Positions 53,583 through 63,373 of a DNA stretch of 64,000 bases are shown piece by piece (position 1 is the stretch's first letter; each line of letters starts with the position of its first letter). The position numbers and the translations under genes are program-made. The notes beneath the pieces are model-generated. The model was not told the DNA's origin. It did not search any database and saw only the letters and a list, made by a program, of their open reading frames with translations. Origin of the DNA: Enhygromyxa salina (GTDB lineage Bacteria > Myxococcota_A > Polyangia > Nannocystales > Nannocystaceae); assembly GCF_002994615.1 (NCBI RefSeq), contig NZ_PVNK01000242.1, forward strand, positions 47,399 through 111,398. Direction: 5' to 3'.

Positions 53583-54413
53583 GTGCCCGGGCTGTTCGAC
53601 AAGCTCCTGCGCCGACGCAAACTCGGCGTCTCGGTCAGCCGTGAGGTCGCCGAACGAGCGTCGGACCACTTGCTGGACATGGACGAGGCCCTCGAGCAGC
53701 TCGCCGAGCTCCCGGGCCTCGAAGACTTCAAGCGCACGCGCGAGCTCCCCGCCGAGTTCTTGCCGCTGTGGGACCGGGCCCTCGCCGCCTACGACGCCTA
53801 TGTCCAGACCATGACGACCGGCCCCCGCGCGCTCGCGGTCCGCTGCCAGGCTGGCTGCGCGGCCTGCTGCCACGACGTGCCCACGGGCGTCCAGGCCGTC
53901 GAGCTCCTGGCGATCTACGCCAGCTACCGCGAGTTCGACGACTTCGCCGCGCTCCACAACCAGGCCTGCGATCTGTCCGACGAGCTCACGGCCCTGCTCG
54001 CGAGCGAGGCCCCGGGCGAGGCCATGGTCCGGTCCGACAGCCCCGAGTACGCCCGCGCGCAGCTGGCCTACCGCAAGTCCCGGCGCCCCTGCGTGTTCCT
54101 CGACGAGGACCAGCGCTGCCGGATCTACGCTCGCCGACCGCTGACTTGCCGGATGCACCACGCGATCACGGATCCGAGCTGGTGCTGGGTCGATCACGAC
54201 AAGGCCGAAGACGCGGTCACGCCCCGGCTCGAGCCGCCGAGCGACATCCTCGGCCACATGAAGACCATCGCCGCCCGCCTCGATCTCGAGCTGCCCACGA
54301 CCTTGTTTGGCGGCCTCGGGCTGCTCGGCGGGCAGGTCATGCAGACCCAGCCTCTGACCGTCCGCGACGAGACCAAGACCAGGCGTCGCGCGCGACCGAA
54401 GTACCGGCGTTGA
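53583..54413 (+). CDS. YkgJ-family Cys-cluster protein
   Basis: A 276-residue soluble protein with the family's metal-binding Cys pattern: VRCQAGCAACCHDVPTG (about residues 88-104) and CVFLDEDQRCRIYARRPLTC (about 178-197), followed by RMHH. The family is thought to bind zinc or an iron-sulphur centre; no reaction is established. I took GTG 53583, at the point where the sequence becomes protein-like; the frame is open much further upstream but overlaps the divergent gene. Confidence 0.75.
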   Translation: MPGLFDKLLRRRKLGVSVSREVAERASDHLLDMDEALEQLAELPGLEDFKRTRELPAEFLPLWDRALAAYDAYVQTMTTGPRALAVRCQAGCAACCHDVPTGVQAVELLAIYASYREFDDFAALHNQACDLSDELTALLASEAPGEAMVRSDSPEYARAQLAYRKSRRPCVFLDEDQRCRIYARRPLTCRMHHAITDPSWCWVDHDKAEDAVTPRLEPPSDILGHMKTIAARLDLELPTTLFGGLGLLGGQVMQTQPLTVRDETKTRRRARPKYRR

Positions 54414-54418
54414 GCATC

Positions 54419-56119
54419 TCAGCCCTCGGGCTCGGGCAGGCACACGCCGTCTTCGGCCTGCGCCTGAGTCCGGAAGGTGTTGAGGTAGTCCCAGGCCGGC
54501 AGCTCCTGCGCGGGGATCGTCGCGTCCTCGCGCACGTTGGTCACGTGGTAGGTGTGCTGATTCCAGATCCGCCGGGCCGGGACCCAGCGATCTTCGGCGT
54601 CGCCGATGACCTGGACCGTGGCCGAGTTGCCGGGCAGATCGCTCTCGGACACGACCACGAGCTCGGCCGAGCCGTCGTTGTCGACGTCGGCGACGACCGG
54701 GTACTCGGTCGTGGTCCGGCTCAGGCGCGGGACCTCAACGACGACCTCGCCGGCGTCGTCGAACACGAACAGCGAGACCTCATCGCCGTAGATCGCCTCG
54801 GCGCTGCCGTCACCGAGAAAATCGAAGGCCGTGCCGCCCGCGCTCCCGCTCAGGTCGGCGACCGGCGCGGCCCAGACCAGCGAGAAGTCGCCGCGGATCA
54901 CGTTGTAGTGGTTGGCCGAGCTGACCGCGAACTCCGATGAGCCGTCGGCCGTGAAGTCGTGAATCGCCGCCGGACGCCGCCAGTTGTTGCTCGCAACCGG
55001 ATCGCCGCCGGGCGTCTGGTGAATGAAGGTCGGGGTCCCGTCGTGCTCGAGCAAGCTGAGCCCGTCGGGGCCCGAGAGCAGGACCTCGGGCAGCCCGTCG
55101 TCGTCGAGGTCGCCGACCTGCGCGTGGCTCGGTGAGATGTTGAAGTTCTCGTAGTAGACCGAGCCGTCGTGGTGGTAGGCGCTGCGGCCGATGATCAGCT
55201 CGAGGTCGCCGTCATCGTCGAGGTCGGCGGCTGCGCTCGCGTGATAGAAATTGAGCGGCTCGCCGTCCTTTTGGAAGATGACGTTGCCCTGGTGGTCGAG
55301 CAGCCCGTTGCCCAAGAAGATCTCGACGTCGCCGTCGTTGTCGAAGTCGGCCAGCCCAAACGCCGGTCGAAACGAGCTCAGCCAGGGGACCGCGACCTGC
55401 GACTGGACCATGCCGTCGTGCGAGAGGATCACGAGCTGGTTTTGGCTGGTCCCGGCGACGATCTCGGGCAGCCCGTCATCGTCGACGTCGCCGATCGCCG
55501 GGACCTGGGAGAAGGTCAGGCCGAGCTCGAGGTCCCAGTGGACCTCACCGGTGGCGCCGTCGAGCACCCACAGCCGCTCGGGCGCGTTGTTGAGCCCGTC
55601 GTGGGTCATGACCACGACATCGGGCACGTCGCAGAGGTCGACGGCGTCGTCGTCGTTGTCGTCGGTCAGGTTGGCGACGAGCGGCGTGGTGATCGCGTTG
55701 ACGTGGAGCCCCTCGCCGAACCACTCCCACTGAACCTCGGGGTCGAAGCTCCCGGCGGTCGCGGACTCTTCGCAAGGCGGGATCGCGTCGAGCTCGCCCT
55801 CGTCGACGGTGCAGCTCGGGCCGCCGCTGTCGCCGCCCTGATCCGGCGTCGGGCTGAGATCGAAGAGCGTCATACCGCTCTCGTCGCCGTCGCCCGAGTC
55901 GCCGTCACCGTCGCCCGAGTCGCCGTCACCGTCGCCCGAGTCGCCGTCGCCGCTGCCCGACTCGTCGCCGGACTCGGTCTCACCGGCCTCGGCGCTGAGC
56001 TGGGTCGCCCCGCCCTCGACCACCCCGTCCTCGGCCGAAGAGTCACCACAGGCGACCAGCGCCAGGCCAGGACCGAGCAAGAGCACGAGCGGAGAGACAC
56101 GACGAGTCAGCATGTTCAT
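54419..56119 (-). CDS. FG-GAP/VCBS-repeat surface lipoprotein
   Basis: The 566-residue protein has a lipoprotein signal (TRRVSPLVLLLGPGLALVAC), a GDGDSGDGD linker (about residues 50-80) and beta-propeller repeats with Ca-binding loops of the DxDxDG type: GDVDDDGLPEIV, ADFDNDGDVEIF, ADLDDDGDLELI, GDLDDDGLPEVL and ADVDNDGSAELV. It ends with WNQHTYHVTNVREDATIP, typical of this lipoprotein class. ATG 56119 has a GGGGGAG ribosome site. It probably forms a surface adhesin or scaffold. Confidence 0.82.
   Translation of the reverse strand: MNMLTRRVSPLVLLLGPGLALVACGDSSAEDGVVEGGATQLSAEAGETESGDESGSGDGDSGDGDGDSGDGDGDSGDGDESGMTLFDLSPTPDQGGDSGGPSCTVDEGELDAIPPCEESATAGSFDPEVQWEWFGEGLHVNAITTPLVANLTDDNDDDAVDLCDVPDVVVMTHDGLNNAPERLWVLDGATGEVHWDLELGLTFSQVPAIGDVDDDGLPEIVAGTSQNQLVILSHDGMVQSQVAVPWLSSFRPAFGLADFDNDGDVEIFLGNGLLDHQGNVIFQKDGEPLNFYHASAAADLDDDGDLELIIGRSAYHHDGSVYYENFNISPSHAQVGDLDDDGLPEVLLSGPDGLSLLEHDGTPTFIHQTPGGDPVASNNWRRPAAIHDFTADGSSEFAVSSANHYNVIRGDFSLVWAAPVADLSGSAGGTAFDFLGDGSAEAIYGDEVSLFVFDDAGEVVVEVPRLSRTTTEYPVVADVDNDGSAELVVVSESDLPGNSATVQVIGDAEDRWVPARRIWNQHTYHVTNVREDATIPAQELPAWDYLNTFRTQAQAEDGVCLPEPEG
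55881..55960. repeat. Short Gly-Asp-Ser tandem repeat
   Basis: Tandem copies of an 18-base unit (GTCGCCGTCACCGTCGCC and relatives) encode the GDGDSGDGD linker of the FG-GAP lipoprotein on the minus strand. Confidence 0.7.
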
Positions 56120-56175
56120 GGCTCCCCCTTGGCGTTGTCGGCCAGCCCGTGCCCCAACGATTGGCCTGGCTCGGC

Positions 56176-57054
56176 TCAGCCGCCAGCCAGGGCGCAGAGG
56201 CCCACGTTCTCGAGTCCGGGCGGCGCCGTGCCTTCGTCGTAGAAGGCGATGCACTCCGTATCCGGCACCGGACACGTCGGATTGTCGATCTCACACCAGG
56301 ACGCGCAGCAGGCCGAGCCCTGGCAGCTCGGGAGCGCCTCGGCGTCGGCGCACAGGTGGCCCGGAAGGCAGTCGTTGATGTAGCCGCAGGGCTCGTTGGT
56401 CATGATGTCGCCGGCCGGGTCGCAGTTGAATTGAGCCCCGTCCCAGAAGCAGCCCGAGCCCTCCTGCGCGCAGTCTTGAAGGAGCGGATCGCAGGCGTAG
56501 ACGCACAGCAGCAGCGAGCCGTCGTTGGAGATCGAGCAGTTGAACTGCTCCTCGCACAGCGGATCGTCGGGGTTACCCGTGCACAGCGGAATGCAAATAC
56601 CGACAGCTTCCTCGTTGGTGTAATAACACATGAAGCCGACGTCGCAGTCATCGGTGCCTTCACTTGCGCCGTTGTAGGTGCACGCGTCACCGGTCTGACC
56701 GCTGCCGAGCAGCGGCACGCACTTGTTGGCGTTCCACGTGTCAGAGCCCGCGTTGTAGGCCGCGCACTTCTCGTCCTCGGGGCAATCTTGGGCCCAGGGG
56801 TCGCAGGTGTTGGCGCCGGGGATGTCGGTGTTGGGCACGAAGCCGCCCGTCTCGTCGTCGCCGGTGTCCGGGGTGCCGGTGTCCTTGCCACCGCCGGTCT
56901 CGCCAGTCTCGCCGGAGTCACCGTCGCCATCGCCGGACACGGCGGTCGAGGCGCCCGTGTCGGACGGCTGCTCGTCCTTGCCACAGGCCGAAATCACGAG
57001 AGTGCTGGCACAAAGGCCGACACCCAGAAAAATTGTAAGTTGATGCTTCCTCAT
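56176..57054 (-). CDS. Cys-rich lipoprotein with Gly-Asp-Thr linker
   Basis: The 292-residue product has signal FLGVGLCASTLVISAC and an acidic Gly/Thr linker (about residues 30-70). A long Cys-rich region follows, with spacings such as CDPWAQDCPEDEKC, CDVGFMCYYTNEEAVGIC, CDPLLQDCAQEGSGCFWDG and CCASWCEIDNPTC. It resembles a family of Nannocystaceae surface proteins with repeated Cys modules; the function is unknown. The 365-base gap upstream (57055-57419) has no gene I can support. Confidence 0.75.
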   Translation of the reverse strand: MRKHQLTIFLGVGLCASTLVISACGKDEQPSDTGASTAVSGDGDGDSGETGETGGGKDTGTPDTGDDETGGFVPNTDIPGANTCDPWAQDCPEDEKCAAYNAGSDTWNANKCVPLLGSGQTGDACTYNGASEGTDDCDVGFMCYYTNEEAVGICIPLCTGNPDDPLCEEQFNCSISNDGSLLLCVYACDPLLQDCAQEGSGCFWDGAQFNCDPAGDIMTNEPCGYINDCLPGHLCADAEALPSCQGSACCASWCEIDNPTCPVPDTECIAFYDEGTAPPGLENVGLCALAGG

Positions 57055-57419
57055 TGTCCCCTCGGCAGCCGACGGTACACCAAGCGCGAGAGGATTGGGA
57101 GTCTTCGTGTACAAGTTTTGCCACTTCCGGAGCTCCCGGAACGGGGCGAGCTCGCCGCGGAGCGTGGCTGTGACCCCGAGCCACAACCACAGGCACAAGA
57201 GATCACACCTGCGCGTCGGAGCCTCATGATCGACGTAGTCGGTGCGCGAAATGGAGCAGCCCGACGACGTCGGCGATCTTCGCGGTCGTCCTGGCCCTCG
57301 ACGGGATAGCGACGCGGATCCACGTCCACGGCCAGTGACCCGCAGGGTCCCTCGCTCGCTAGCGATGGCCACATGATGAGCGAGTAAAGCGGCGGCCAGA
57401 TCGCCGCTCGCTCGAGCCG

Positions 57420-58397
57420 ATGCACGCACTCTCTCTCGCACTCACCTTGATGCTGGGGCCAGAGGTGGCCGAACACCAGGGCGCCGTGACGCAGCTCCTT
57501 GCGGCCCGTGACCGCGCCGCGTCCGACGACCACGATCTCGCCATCGCGCGCCTCGAGCGAGCGCTGCGGGAGATCTCGCGCTTCCCCGAGCTGCTCGCCG
57601 AGGACGCCGGCCTGCAGACCGTGGTCTCCGACGCGCAGATGCGGCTCGCGTGGCTCTACCTCGCCACTGGCGATCGAGGCCGCGCGACGACGGTCATGGA
57701 CGAGGCCCTGCTGACGACCCGGGGTCAGCTGAGCGAGCCCCGCGGGTTCGGGCCGGCCCTGCCCAAGCTCTACGCGCGCAGGCTCGAGCGACTCGAGCTC
57801 GGCGGACGCGGGACGATCGAGGTGAGCTGTTCGGTCCCCTGCCGCGTGCTCGTCGACGAGCGCGCCGCGACCAACCCGACGGCGCCGCTGTACCTCGGGG
57901 TCCACCGCGTCTGGATCAGCGCCATCGACGGCAGCGTGGAGCCCGTGCTCGAGGAGATCGATCTCGACGTGGACGGCGCGCGCTTGAGCTATGGCTCAGC
58001 CCTCGTGGAGCCCGCGACCACGGCCGTCAGCGAGGGCCCGGACGCGCAAGAGCGCAGCGAGCCAATCGGCCCCACGACTGCAGCCAGGCCGCAGCCGCGC
58101 GAGCCGAGTCGAGCCCCGACCTCGGACGATCAACCGAGAGAGGAAACGCCGCGGCCTCCGTGGGTGTCGCCGTGGGCGTCGGGCTTCGGCCTTGCGGCTG
58201 GGGTCGCGCTCGCCAGCGTCGGCGGGATCCTGCTCGCCAGCCCGCGAACCCACAGCAACTTGCCAGCGGCCATCCCGCTGCTGACCATCGGCGGCGCGGC
58301 GATGGTCGGCTTCGGAGCCGTGCTCGGCGTCGACCTCGTCAGGATCCACAAACAGAAGGGGCGCCAGGCGATGGTCACCTGGACGCTGCGATTCTAG
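57420..58397 (+). CDS. Exported TPR/PEGA-like protein with two C-terminal helices
   Basis: A 325-residue protein with a short signal-like start (HALSLALTLMLGPEVAEHQG), a TPR-like helical region (about residues 30-100), a beta-rich segment (GTIEVSCSVPCRVLVDERAA, YLGVHRVWISA) resembling PEGA, a Pro/Arg linker, and two hydrophobic helices (GFGLAAGVALASVGGILLA and IPLLTIGGAAMVGFGAVLGV). It ends QAMVTWTLRF. It matches the kinase-linked proteins at 21910 and 35367 and lies two genes upstream of a Ser/Thr kinase. Confidence 0.62.
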   Translation: MHALSLALTLMLGPEVAEHQGAVTQLLAARDRAASDDHDLAIARLERALREISRFPELLAEDAGLQTVVSDAQMRLAWLYLATGDRGRATTVMDEALLTTRGQLSEPRGFGPALPKLYARRLERLELGGRGTIEVSCSVPCRVLVDERAATNPTAPLYLGVHRVWISAIDGSVEPVLEEIDLDVDGARLSYGSALVEPATTAVSEGPDAQERSEPIGPTTAARPQPREPSRAPTSDDQPREETPRPPWVSPWASGFGLAAGVALASVGGILLASPRTHSNLPAAIPLLTIGGAAMVGFGAVLGVDLVRIHKQKGRQAMVTWTLRF

Positions 58398-58409
58398 GAA
58401 AACAAGCTT

Positions 58410-60455
58410 ATGAATGGACCCAAATCTGGGGAGAGGCTCGCGCTCGCGTTCGCGTTTTTGACCGCGTGCATTGTGACCGACAACCCGATGTACGTTGCTT
58501 CGAACGGTACCACCGCGGACTCAGGCGACAACGACGATGCCTCGTCAACGACGGAAGACGACGGGCATTTTGGCACCGACGGCGCGGGGAACTCCGAGAC
58601 CAGCGGCGGCGGGGATACCAGCGGCGGCGGGGATACCAGCGGCGGCGGGGATACCAGCGGCGACGGCGATTCCAGCTCCAGCTCCAGCGGCGACGACGAT
58701 GGCGACAGTTGCGAAGGCGACGACGACGGCAACGGGGACGGCGACGACATCCCGGATTGTCCCGTCGAGGAGGAGTGTACCTTCAAGAAGCCCAACATCA
58801 TGTTCGTATTGGACTATTCGACGTCCATGAACGCGATCTGGGACATGAACAACAACAAGACCCGATGGGAGGTCACCGTCGCGGCAATTCAGCAGACCGT
58901 TCAACCCGGCAGCTTTCTCAGCCAGAACACCCACCTGGCCCTGATGCGCTTCGGTCACGACCCCGCCGCCTCGGAGGGCACGATGATCGCTGGCGACCTG
59001 TCGGGCATCATCGACGGCCAGGCCCTCGACATCCAGTGGGACGACGACAACAACGAGTACCTGCCGTGCAACGGCCAGGCGCTGGTCGACTCGCTCAACA
59101 ACGTCGACGCGCCCATGCAGGGCATGGAGTTCGGCATCGGCACCTGGACCAAGGGTGCCCTCGACGCCGTCGCCGCCGAGATCGCCCAGACCAAGGCCGA
59201 TCACCCCGACGACCAGGACATGCCCGGCCGCGCCTACGTCAACGTGCTGTTGACCGACGGTGAGTGGACCGGCATGGACGGCACGACCCCGCTCGCGCCG
59301 GCCAACCAAAACCCCGCGATCACGGCCGCGGACCTCTACGACAACCAGGACATCCAGACCTTCGTGGTCGCGGTCGCCGGCGATCCCGACGCCGAGGCAG
59401 CGGCCGACGAGACCGCCGCGGCCGGTGGCACCACGGAGGCGATCGACGGCGACACGCCCGCGCTTCTCAGCAAAGCCCTCGCTGGCGTCGTCCAGAACAT
59501 CACCGACTCGGTCGTCGCGCCCGCGTGCGTCGGCGGCCTGCCGCGCGTCATGATCCTGCTCGACGCGTCGTCCTCGATGCTCAACGTCAACGGCGGCACG
59601 CAGGCCGGCGCGATGGGCGAGACCGGCTGGGATCAGGCCCGCGACGCCCTCTCGGGCGACATGTCGCTGTTCGACATCGACGTCGGCATCGGCGCGGCCG
59701 AAGACGTCACCCACCTCGGCCTCGCGGTCTTCGGTCACAACCAACCCGCGCCCGGCGAGCAGACCATCCTCGTCGACTACGGCCCCTGCATGAAGGACAA
59801 CTTCGGCTGGGCCCTCGATCCGAACACCTCATGCGAGATGCCGGGCTGTGACGATCCGTGGGGCGGCCCGCCGATCTCCTGGACCTTCCAGGACGGGACC
59901 CTCGAGCCGCCCGGCTTCGACCAGGCGACGACCAGCCACATGCCTCAGTGTGGCGGCGGCGCGGAATTCTGCTCGGGCTCGGGCACCTACACCCACCTCG
60001 GTCTGCAGCGCATCAAGAACAACCAGGCGGCGTATCACGCTGCCGCGTTGATGCCGATGGCGCAGTACCCGACCAACGATCAGACGATCTACTTCAACAT
60101 CCTGATCACGGACAGCCAGTACAACCTCTACTCGACCGACGCCCAGGTCTCGGCCGAGCTGACGGAGATGTACAACAACGGCATCACGACCTACGTCATC
60201 GGCTTCGGTGACGGCGTCAACACGCCTCAGGCGATGACGCAGCTCAGCAACATGGCCGACTGGGGCTCGGGCGGCACGGAGAACTACTTCGACGCCGACA
60301 ACCAGGCCGATCTCGAGGCCGCGCTGGCCGCGATCTTCGCCAACCTGGTGTTCGACCCCTGCTGCGCGCTCAACGACTGCTCGGACAACCCCGAGCCCAC
60401 CACCATGGAGCCCGACCCCATCCCGATGGCCGACGGCGGCGATGGCTGCCCATGA
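58410..60455 (+). CDS. Double von Willebrand A-domain lipoprotein
   Basis: The 681-residue protein has signal LALAFAFLTAC (lipobox LTAC), a Ser/Gly/Asp linker (about residues 30-125) and two vWA domains. Metal-site motifs are NIMFVLDYSTSMN (about 130) and RVMILLDASSSML (about 380). A serine-protease-free adhesin or sensing role is likely; vWA domains bind protein partners via a metal. It follows the TPR/PEGA-like gene by 12 bases and overlaps the kinase start by ATGA. Confidence 0.82.
   Translation: MNGPKSGERLALAFAFLTACIVTDNPMYVASNGTTADSGDNDDASSTTEDDGHFGTDGAGNSETSGGGDTSGGGDTSGGGDTSGDGDSSSSSSGDDDGDSCEGDDDGNGDGDDIPDCPVEEECTFKKPNIMFVLDYSTSMNAIWDMNNNKTRWEVTVAAIQQTVQPGSFLSQNTHLALMRFGHDPAASEGTMIAGDLSGIIDGQALDIQWDDDNNEYLPCNGQALVDSLNNVDAPMQGMEFGIGTWTKGALDAVAAEIAQTKADHPDDQDMPGRAYVNVLLTDGEWTGMDGTTPLAPANQNPAITAADLYDNQDIQTFVVAVAGDPDAEAAADETAAAGGTTEAIDGDTPALLSKALAGVVQNITDSVVAPACVGGLPRVMILLDASSSMLNVNGGTQAGAMGETGWDQARDALSGDMSLFDIDVGIGAAEDVTHLGLAVFGHNQPAPGEQTILVDYGPCMKDNFGWALDPNTSCEMPGCDDPWGGPPISWTFQDGTLEPPGFDQATTSHMPQCGGGAEFCSGSGTYTHLGLQRIKNNQAAYHAAALMPMAQYPTNDQTIYFNILITDSQYNLYSTDAQVSAELTEMYNNGITTYVIGFGDGVNTPQAMTQLSNMADWGSGGTENYFDADNQADLEAALAAIFANLVFDPCCALNDCSDNPEPTTMEPDPIPMADGGDGCP
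58602..58655 (+). repeat. Three perfect 18-bp tandem repeats
   Basis: AGCGGCGGCGGGGATACC occurs three times in a row at 58602, 58620 and 58638, encoding Ser-Gly-Gly-Gly-Asp-Thr units in the lipoprotein linker. This is a likely hot spot for slippage. Confidence 0.85.
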
Positions 60456-62050
60456 CTATAGACAAGATCGGTCCCTATCAGCTGATCCGCCGCCTCGGCT
60501 CCGGCGGCATGGGTGAGGTCTGGATGGCCCAGCGCGCCGGCCTCGGCGGGGCGTCCAAGCACGTCGCGCTCAAGCTCCTGCGCCACGATCACCTCGACAA
60601 CGACAAGCTCCGCCTGATGTTCCTCGGTGAGGCGCGCCTCGCCATGCTGCTCAACAACTCGAACATCGTGCAGGTCTTCGACGTTGGCGAGGACGAGCAA
60701 GGGGGGTGCTACATGGCCATGGAGTGGGTCGACGGCCTCGACCTCGCCCAGCTGACCCGGGCGCTGTGGTCCCGCGGCGAGCAGCTCCCGCAGCCGCTCA
60801 TCGCCTACATCATCGGTGAGCTGCTCAAGGCGCTCGCCTGCGCCCACGACTTCGTACACGAGGGCAAGCAGCGGACGATCGTTCATCGCGACGTGACCCC
60901 GCACAACGTCATGTTGTCGGTCTGGGGCGAGGTCAAGATCATGGACTTTGGCGTCGCCCGCATGGCCTCGGAGGAGACCAGCGGACTCCACGCCAAGGGC
61001 AAGCTGCGCTACATGCCGCCGGAGCAGCTCGTCGACGAGGCGCGCACGCCGACCATCGACCTGTTCACCGTCGGCGGCATCCTCCACGAGCTCCTCGACG
61101 GCCGGGGCTTCCGTGAAGCGGTCGTCGACGAGGCTCGGCTGTTCGGCATGGTCATCCGGGGCGAGGTCGATCCCCTGCGCGCCCCCAACACCGTCCCCCC
61201 GGAGCTCGAGACGCTGCGCCGAGGGCTGCTCGCGGCCGCGGTCGAAGATCGCATCCCGTCTGCCCGGGATGCACACCAGATCCTGGCACGCTGGCCTGGC
61301 TACCGCGACGCGAGGTTCGAGCTCCAGGATCTCGTTCGGCAGCTGACGCGGTCCCAGTCACCGATTCAGACCGCCGATCCCAACGCGCACACGACCGCGC
61401 TGACGCGCCAGTTCGAGGGCACTGGCCGCAGCGCCTCGGTCCGAACCTCGGTCAAGAGCCACGCCCCCACCCGAGACTCGAGCTCAGCTCAGCTCCGCAG
61501 CTCGGAGCGCCGCAACCCCAGCCTCGCTCTGCGTGCGCTCGCGCTCGGCGGGCTCGTCAGCGGACTCGGCGGGGCCGCCATCGCTTGGCACACCTACGCC
61601 GACCGACCGACCGTGGAGGCCCTCGCCTTTCCGACCCTGCTCGACGACCCAGCCCCCACCAAGGTGGCCCCGCGCGTGCCGTGGCTCGACAGACCGCCGC
61701 CGCCTCCCGACGACATCCAGCCCGAGCCCGAGCCCGAGCCCGAGCCCAAGCCCAAACCCAAACCGAGCTCCAAGCGTAGCCCAGCCAGAGCCAAGCAAGA
61801 GCAGGTCGGTGTGACCGTGCGAGCGCCTGACTTCTTCTTCGTCGAGATCCGCGTCGGCACCAAGCGCGTCGAGCTCGACAAGATGGTTGGACGTCGCGCC
61901 AACATCAAGCTCGACCCAGGCCGCTACTCTGTCGACTACCGCGAAGATCCCCACGACGAATGGCGGCACGCGGGCTTCGTCGAGCTCAACGCCAACACGC
62001 CTACTTTGGTGAAGCTTGGTCAAGATGCCTCGCTGACTGTCATTGAGTAA
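60452..62050 (+). CDS. Hanks-type Ser/Thr protein kinase with extracytoplasmic tail
   Basis: The 532-residue protein has a kinase domain at residues 5-285: RRLGSGGMGEVWMAQRAG, HVALKLLRHD, the catalytic loop TIVHRDVTPHNVML (Thr-Pro-His in place of Lys-Pro-Glu) and MDFGVARMAS. The activation segment reads GKLRYMPPEQLVDE. A single helix follows (about 350-370), then a Pro-Glu-Pro-Lys linker and a ~80-residue beta domain ending VKLGQDASLTVIE. The altered catalytic loop keeps Asp and Asn, so activity is likely. ATG overlaps the vWA gene stop. Confidence 0.82.
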   Translation: MTIDKIGPYQLIRRLGSGGMGEVWMAQRAGLGGASKHVALKLLRHDHLDNDKLRLMFLGEARLAMLLNNSNIVQVFDVGEDEQGGCYMAMEWVDGLDLAQLTRALWSRGEQLPQPLIAYIIGELLKALACAHDFVHEGKQRTIVHRDVTPHNVMLSVWGEVKIMDFGVARMASEETSGLHAKGKLRYMPPEQLVDEARTPTIDLFTVGGILHELLDGRGFREAVVDEARLFGMVIRGEVDPLRAPNTVPPELETLRRGLLAAAVEDRIPSARDAHQILARWPGYRDARFELQDLVRQLTRSQSPIQTADPNAHTTALTRQFEGTGRSASVRTSVKSHAPTRDSSSAQLRSSERRNPSLALRALALGGLVSGLGGAAIAWHTYADRPTVEALAFPTLLDDPAPTKVAPRVPWLDRPPPPPDDIQPEPEPEPEPKPKPKPSSKRSPARAKQEQVGVTVRAPDFFFVEIRVGTKRVELDKMVGRRANIKLDPGRYSVDYREDPHDEWRHAGFVELNANTPTLVKLGQDASLTVIE

Positions 62051-62350
62051 GCGGGGGCGCGCGCGCTCGCCGTGTCGCGCAGCGCTCGGCGGCCTCCGTC
62101 ACCAGCGGGATCCAGCCTTCGGGGTCGGCGAGCTTGCGCCCGGCGGCCTCGCCCGTCATGCGGTGAAGCTGTCGAGGCACGAAGCGCACGGGCCCTCGAC
62201 CCAGGTGTGGTGGCCGACCTTGACCGCCCTCGCCTGGCCCGGCGACGGGCCAGCGACCCGCTGGCGGGCCACTCCTGCGGCGCGGTCGGTGCCAAGTCAT
62301 CGTAATGACTGCATTCACCCCTGGCCCGCTGATTGCGAGTGGAAGCCCCC
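62051..62350. other. 300-bp stretch, possible gene remnant on the minus strand
   Basis: No intact gene is supported. On the minus strand a short frame (62040-62318) reads protein-like in places (GRKLADPEGWIPLVTEAAER) and may be the decayed end of a gene. The last 60 bases should contain the leader of the following gene. Confidence 0.3.
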
Positions 62351-63328
62351 ATGGTCCAGCTCGAGCAACTCGCCAGCGCCCACGAGAGCCTCGTCGAGCT
62401 CCTCCGAAACATGCCCCGGCGCGCGCTGGCCGAGATCGTCTGTGCCGCAGGCGGGGTCTCTTCAGACAACATCGCCGAGATCCAAGAGCGCACCCCGAGC
62501 GTCGAGGTCTCCGGCCTGGCCCGGGCCGCCCGCAAGGCCGCCGCCGACCTCGTGCTGGTCGTTCACACCTTCGATGGCAAGCTCCTCGTGATCTGGATCT
62601 TCGAGGTTCAACTCAGCTGGAACGCCGACAAGCGCTGGATCTGGGCGTTGTTGCAAGCCGCGTTCGCGGCCGAGTCTCGCACCGATGCGCTGGTGGTGGT
62701 CGTCGCACCCAGCCCGCGACTTCGAGATCGGATCCGAAAGAAGCTGATGCCGCAGGTCGCGCCACCGCTGATCCTGCTCGAGCCGGATCAGATCAAGCTA
62801 ATCGACGACGCAGACGAGGCACGCCGCCGCCCGCTCGAGACGATCCTCGGCGCCGTCTACCACGCCCGCGAAGACTCTCCATTCTCCCTCCGGGTGGCCG
62901 GGATCCGGGCCGCACTGCTTGCGCTGCAGACACTCGATTCCGCGAGTTGCCGGCGCTACACTGTACTCGTCATGTCGATCGCACCCACCGCCGTCGTTCA
63001 ACAGGCCATGAAGGAGCTGCGCGAGCGTGGCGAGCTCGACGAAGGCCGCTTCGAGACCTTCACCGAGATGGAGCGCGAGGGCTACAGCTTCAATCACGGT
63101 CGTGAAGAAGGTCGTGACGAGGGTCGTCAAGAAGGTCTGCACATCGGTCAGCTCCTGACCCTGCGTCGGGCGCTCGTCGACATCCTCGAGATCCGAGGCT
63201 TCGCCGTGAGCGTGGGGCTGCGCGAGCGAATCGAGACCTGCGGCGACCTCGAGACGCTCGAGCGCTGGTACGCCGGGGCCCGCTCCCTCGCTGTCGACGC
63301 GCCCCTCGATCAGCTCTTCGACGGCTGA
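62351..63328 (+). CDS. Rpn/PD-(D/E)XK-like protein
   Basis: The 325-residue protein resembles the Rpn/transposase-like PD-(D/E)XK group. A core strand with VIWIFEVQLSWNADKRW carries the Glu-x-Gln pair, and the C terminus has the family's GREEGRDEGRQEGLHIGQL charged repeat before a helical end. Family members are DNases or relics of them. ATG 62351 was chosen over TTG 62333. No partner gene is evident. Confidence 0.65.
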   Translation: MVQLEQLASAHESLVELLRNMPRRALAEIVCAAGGVSSDNIAEIQERTPSVEVSGLARAARKAAADLVLVVHTFDGKLLVIWIFEVQLSWNADKRWIWALLQAAFAAESRTDALVVVVAPSPRLRDRIRKKLMPQVAPPLILLEPDQIKLIDDADEARRRPLETILGAVYHAREDSPFSLRVAGIRAALLALQTLDSASCRRYTVLVMSIAPTAVVQQAMKELRERGELDEGRFETFTEMEREGYSFNHGREEGRDEGRQEGLHIGQLLTLRRALVDILEIRGFAVSVGLRERIETCGDLETLERWYAGARSLAVDAPLDQLFDG

Positions 63329-63373
63329 CGCTCGGCTGCGGCGTCAAAAACACCGACGCGGTCGCGCCACGCA

